Assembly (NCBI RefSeq): GCF_010747475.1
Contig: NZ_VSLZ01000004.1
Coordinates: forward strand, 310,001 to 374,000
DNA length: 64,000 nucleotides
Direction of reading: 5' to 3'
DNA from: Halorussus sp. MSC15.2
Lineage (GTDB): Archaea; Halobacteriota; Halobacteria; Halobacteriales; Haladaptataceae
In this document: positions 61,708 through 64,000 of the stretch, in pieces
Numbering within the stretch: position 1 is the stretch's first letter
Layout: every line of letters starts with the position of its first letter
The notes under the pieces: generated by a model
Databases searched by the model: none
What the model was told of the DNA's origin: nothing
What the model saw: the letters and a program-made list of their open reading frames with translations, nothing else
Made by a program: the position numbers and the translations under genes

Positions 61708-61727
61708 ACACCGTAGTTTCCGCTGTT
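61708..61727 (-). repeat. ORB 3
   Basis: ACACC-GTA-GTTTCCGCTGTT on the plus strand: the core is intact and one G of the G-string is changed. Confidence 0.75.
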
Positions 61728-61752
61728 TTCGACTCGGGTAACGGCGCTCCCA

Positions 61753-61772
61753 ACACCAGTATTTCCGCTGTT
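61753..61772 (-). repeat. ORB 4
   Basis: ACACC-AGT-ATTTCCGCTGTT on the plus strand: core with one change at the first base and one change in the G-string. Confidence 0.65.
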
Positions 61773-61797
61773 ATGGCGGTAACCGAGTCTCACTGCA

Positions 61798-61817
61798 ACC
61801 CCACCGTTTCCGCTGTC
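61798..61817 (-). repeat. ORB 5
   Basis: ACCCC-ACC-GTTTCCGCTGTC on the plus strand, a complete match in minus orientation. Confidence 0.85.
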
Positions 61818-61930
61818 TTTCTCTCCGAGTCCGGCGAGTCGAGGGTCGGAGACTGTAATCGGATAGAATCGCAGTTGCTCGAACGGAATCAGGGTCGTGT
61901 TACCGAAAAAACAACGCACGGTTGACGGTA

Positions 61931-61950
61931 GACAGCGGAAACTACGGGGT
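61931..61950 (+). repeat. ORB 6
   Basis: GACAGCGGAAAC-TAC-GGGGT on the plus strand, in the opposite orientation to ORBs 1-5, after a 113-bp spacer. Confidence 0.85.
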
Positions 61951-61974
61951 TGATTCGCAGGGAGGTCGGGAGTA

Positions 61975-61994
61975 GACAGCGGAAACAGTGGGGT
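61975..61994 (+). repeat. ORB 7
   Basis: GACAGCGGAAAC-AGT-GGGGT on the plus strand, 44 bp from ORB 6 start to start, same orientation as ORB 6. Confidence 0.85.
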
Positions 61995-62044
61995 CGCCGC
62001 CGACGAGAGAAGACGACGGAATAGCAAATGCGGGAGGAAGAGAG

Positions 62045-63287
62045 TCAGTTCTCCGCGTCCTCGAACGTCGTCTGATAGTAGGGGCGGATGCTCTCGTGGA
62101 CACCCGCGAACTCGATGGTGTCTTCGAGTGCAGTGACCACCAACTGGAGGTCCTGTTTCAAGGCGTGTTTTCGGTACTTCCCGCCGGACATGCCCTCGTT
62201 CTTCTCCGTCGAAGAGATGACCCCGAGCATGGCGAGGTCCGCGAGGTGGTCGCGCATTCGGCGACTCGTCAAGGGTTCAGTACCGACGTGGTTACACAAC
62301 TGTTCGTACCGAGGCCGGATGTCGCGTGAACGGGCGGGCGTCTCTTCCTCGGCTTCGAGCGACGTGAGCGCGTAGAGGACGAGGCGGGCGTGTTCTGTGA
62401 GGTCGGCCACGCCCTCCATGATTCGGTCGCGTTCGAGTTTCTCGCGGGCCTCTTGGACGTGGTCGTCTGTGACCTGCTCGACGGCCTCCTTACGAGCGAG
62501 GTCCCCCGCTTCGAGGAGGAGGTCGAGAGCCTGCCGAGCGTCTCCGGCGTCCTGCGCGCCGTACGCCGCACAGAGCGGAATCACGTCCTCGGCGAGCGCG
62601 TCGTCGTGGAACGCGACCTGTTCGCGTTGGCTGAGGACTTTCTGGAGTTCTGTGGCGTCGTAAGGGGGGGAACGAGACTTCCTTCTCGCAGAGCGACGAC
62701 CGAACCTTCGCCGAGAGCGAGTCGCGGAACGAGAGGTCGTTAGAGATACCCACGAGACCGATTTTGGCGTGTTCGAGGTAGCCGTTGCTGCGGGCGCGCG
62801 GAATCTGGTAGAGGATGGAGTTGTCGTTGATGTGGTCCACCTCGTCGAGAACCACGATGACTGTACCGCCGAGTTTGTCGAGTTCCTCCCAGAGGAAACT
62901 GTAGACCTGCGCTTGGGGATAGCCAGTGTTACTAATCTGCTCGGAGGGGTCGCGGAGCGTGTTGACCAGACGGACGGCGACCTGATAACTGGAGTTGAGA
63001 CCGTCGCAGTTGATTTCGATGACGTTGAGCGAGATATCGTCGTACTTGGCGGCGTCGTCCTGCAGTCGGTTCAGGAGAAAGCGAGTGGCCGCCGTCTTTC
63101 CAACCCCGCTCTTTCCGTAGAGGAAGATGTTGGAAGGGGCCTCGCCGTTGATGATAGGCTGGAGTGCGGCGTGGTACTCCTCCAGTTCCTCGTCTCGTCC
63201 CACGAGGTTGTCCGGGGTGTACTCCTCGAGCAGAGCGTCCCGATTCTTGTAGAGGGAGTTGTCCCGGTCGAAGCTAAACGATGACAT
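62045..63287 (-). pseudogene. orc1: Origin recognition protein Orc1/Cdc6, interrupted by a frameshift in a 7-G run
   Basis: Two frames jointly encode an initiator of about 413 residues. Frame 1: Walker A at 58-65 (GKSGVGKT), Walker B at about 143-151 (IVVLDEVDH), sensor-1-like GLVGISNDLSFRDSL and SSLCEKEVSFPP. Frame 2 then continues with VIPLCAAYGAQDAGDARQAL (sensor 2) and the winged helix (TSRRMRDHLADLAMLGVISS). The shift is explained by one extra G in the run at 62664-62670 (6 Gs would keep frame). The protein binds ORBs and loads MCM. A TATA box CTTTATATCC (63312-63321, minus strand) is about 28 bp before the ATG. Confidence 0.88.
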
Positions 63288-63311
63288 GCACGATGCTTGA
63301 ACGGATGGGGA

Positions 63312-63321
63312 TATAAAGTGT
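63312..63321 (-). promoter_or_regulatory. TATA box of orc1
   Basis: CTTTATATCC on the minus strand, about 25-34 bp before the ATG of orc1, which suits a leaderless transcript. Confidence 0.7.
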
Positions 63322-63334
63322 CGTGGTTAGCGGC

Positions 63335-63346
63335 GTGTCCGCTGTT
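63335..63346 (-). repeat. Degenerate ORB-core-like element
   Basis: GTGTCCGCTGTT on the plus strand matches the ORB core GTTTCCGCTGTT with one change; no GGGGT G-string is attached. It sits between the orc1 TATA box and the palindrome. Confidence 0.4.
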
Positions 63347-63355
63347 TCTTCTGTC

Positions 63356-63375
63356 CCGGACATATTTATGTCCGG
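63356..63375. promoter_or_regulatory. Perfect 20-bp palindrome at the orc1 promoter
   Basis: CCGGACATA-TT-TATGTCCGG: two 9-bp arms separated by 2 bp. It is about 35 bp upstream of the orc1 TATA box and between ORB-like elements. It could be an operator for a dimeric regulator of orc1, or a cruciform at the origin. Confidence 0.6.
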
Positions 63376-63388
63376 ATGCAATGGCGGG

Positions 63389-63408
63389 TATCCGGCGTTT
63401 CCGTTGTC
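63389..63408 (-). repeat. Degenerate ORB
   Basis: The core GTTTCCGTTGTC has one change and the G-string side (TATCC) is poor. Confidence 0.45.
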
Positions 63409-63431
63409 CCGATTGACTTAAACACACACCC

Positions 63432-63451
63432 ACCCCATCGTTTCCGGAGCT
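63432..63451 (-). repeat. ORB 8 with extended G-string
   Basis: On the plus strand ACCCC-ATC-GTTTCCGGAGCT, preceded by CACACACACCC, so the minus strand reads GGGGT followed by GGGTGTGTG. The last four core bases differ from the consensus. It marks the left side of the AT-rich core. Confidence 0.7.
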
Positions 63452-63479
63452 ATCGGCAGGATAAGTGTGGGGTGTCACG

Positions 63480-63660
63480 TTGCTTCTAAATGAGGGGAAA
63501 GATTTATATAGGAACGTGGAAAACCATATCCGTAGTACAAATAAGCAAAATAGACTAAACGCCTCCTAGCTGTTGGAGTATACTTTTACTTAGAGAAACC
63601 GCTAAAGAACGCACGTTAGAACCGCTCGATAGTTTAACTAGATACTCGACAACTTCTGAC
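63480..63660. other. AT-rich candidate DNA unwinding element
   Basis: About 180 bp with marked A+T enrichment compared with the rest of the window, including GATTTATATAGG, AAATAAGCAAAATAGAC and GTTTAACTAGATAC. It lies between ORBs of opposite orientation, as expected for the place where the origin melts. Confidence 0.7.
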
Positions 63661-63825
63661 GATGTCCGAAACACTCTGCGGCCGAGCGCTCGGTATCGGT
63701 ATTTCGCGTTCTCTGTTCTGCGTTTCTCTTCGAACCACCTTCTCTCTCGAAATTGACGCTCTCTGCTCGGGTTCTATCACCACCCTCACCGTCTCGATTC
63801 TCTCCGTCCCCCTCTCGTCCACCGA

Positions 63826-63845
63826 AACAGCGGAAACGATGGGGT
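63826..63845 (+). repeat. ORB 9 with extended G-string
   Basis: AACAGCGGAAAC-GAT-GGGGT followed by GGGTGTCC; plus orientation, pointing away from the AT-rich core. Confidence 0.85.
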
Positions 63846-63893
63846 GGGTGTCCCCCCTCTCCCTCGACACACCCCCTCCGACGCACTCTCGAC

Positions 63894-63913
63894 AACAACG
63901 GAAACAGTGGGGT
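63894..63913 (+). repeat. ORB 10 with extended G-string
   Basis: AACAACGGAAAC-AGT-GGGGT followed by GGGTGTCC; 68 bp after ORB 9, same orientation, one core base changed. Confidence 0.82.
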
Positions 63914-64000
63914 GGGTGTCCCTCCGTTCGCTCGACCCGCGCTGACGCCGATGAAACCCCGACAGGGGTCGAACGGACCATCGAAGTACGCTCGGACGAT

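Larger units (their letters stand above)
61425..62044. other. Origin-side ORB cluster, downstream of orc1
   Basis: 620 bp with no convincing gene. It carries seven 20-bp origin recognition boxes: five pointing one way (61609-61817) and two the other (61931-61994). Open frames here encode repeated Val-Ser-Ala-Val-Phe strings that are simply the repeat read in codons. Other parts are C/T-rich. The region, together with the other side of orc1 (63288-64000), forms the likely replication origin. Confidence 0.85.
63288..64000. other. Candidate replication origin, upstream side of orc1
   Basis: 713 bp without a convincing gene, running to the window edge. It contains the orc1 promoter, a perfect 20-bp palindrome (63356-63375), one clear and two degenerate ORBs in minus orientation (63335-63451), an AT-rich stretch (about 63480-63660) and two ORBs with extended G-strings in plus orientation (63826-63913). 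The layout, inverted ORBs around an AT-rich core beside orc1/cdc6, matches oriC1-type haloarchaeal origins. Confidence 0.85.

Noticed and set aside
61434-62027. Open frames on both strands rich in Val-Ser-Ala-Val-Phe
   Set aside because: The recurring residues come from ORB repeats read as codons; there is no coding bias or start signal.
63634-63981. Minus-strand frame over the origin
   Set aside because: It spans ORBs 9 and 10 and part of the AT-rich core, and has no protein features.
1-64000. CRISPR array, rRNA, intact IS or integrase
   Set aside because: No regularly spaced repeats other than the ORBs, no rRNA-like sequence and no transposase or integrase motifs were seen.

Overview
This window is haloarchaeal chromosome (class Halobacteria). 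The DNA is very G+C-rich, the proteins are loaded with Asp and Glu, many starts are leaderless (a TATA-like box about 25-30 nt before an ATG or GTG), and it carries archaeal hallmark genes: TFB, aEF-1alpha, Orc1/Cdc6 and TrmB-type regulators. Many small proteins of haloarchaeal type are also present. Gene content is compatible with a genus such as Halorussus, but I cannot fix the genus from the sequence alone.

Layout. 1-10.9 kb: end of a Tat-exported protein, the heme pair hemH-hemG, a DICT-domain sensor, a membrane-anchored arylsulfotransferase-like propeller protein, an RNase H-fold nuclease, a GNAT acetyltransferase, a Tat-exported serine protease and an M24 aminopeptidase. 10.9-14.5 kb: an RnfC/51K-type flavoprotein ending in a zinc ribbon, divergent from the E1 alpha and beta subunits of a 2-oxoacid dehydrogenase. 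15-20 kb: TFB, a CPBP protease, TatA and an orphan SufB whose first codons are out of frame. 20-29 kb: gamma-glutamyltransferase, an aldo/keto reductase, two related winged-helix proteins, a TrmB regulator, a xanthine/uracil permease and a frame-broken XdhC/CoxI gene. 29-40 kb: two sugar-nucleotide epimerases, an acetolactate-synthase-like enzyme, an LLM oxidoreductase divergent from a P450, a PAP2 phosphatase and a cupin. 40-48 kb: methyltransferase, DsrE protein, two HD hydrolases, a Tat protein with a duplicated domain, and a zinc alcohol dehydrogenase beside a VOC dioxygenase/esterase pair that resembles quinone-detoxification (MhqO/MhqD) genes. 49-58.8 kb: MFS transporter, aEF-1alpha (frame-broken), LutC and a LutB-LutA fusion for lactate oxidation, a uracil-DNA glycosylase-like gene, a ferritin-like protein, an MBL hydrolase and ThuA.

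58.9-64 kb is the most distinctive region and looks like a chromosomal replication origin. An orc1/cdc6 gene is flanked on both sides by inverted groups of about 20-bp origin recognition boxes (core GCGGAAAC followed by a GGGGT G-string). The upstream side also holds an AT-rich candidate unwinding element of about 180 bp and a perfect 20-bp palindrome next to the orc1 promoter. A response-regulator histidine kinase and a membrane/zinc-ribbon protein sit next to it.

Four genes carry small frame disruptions: sufB, xdhC, the aEF-1alpha gene and orc1. Two of these are normally indispensable functions and one break lies in a 7-G run. The simplest reading is residual consensus indels in the assembly, although the sufB break would also create a neat GTGA stop-start overlap. 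No tRNA, rRNA, CRISPR array or intact insertion sequence was seen.
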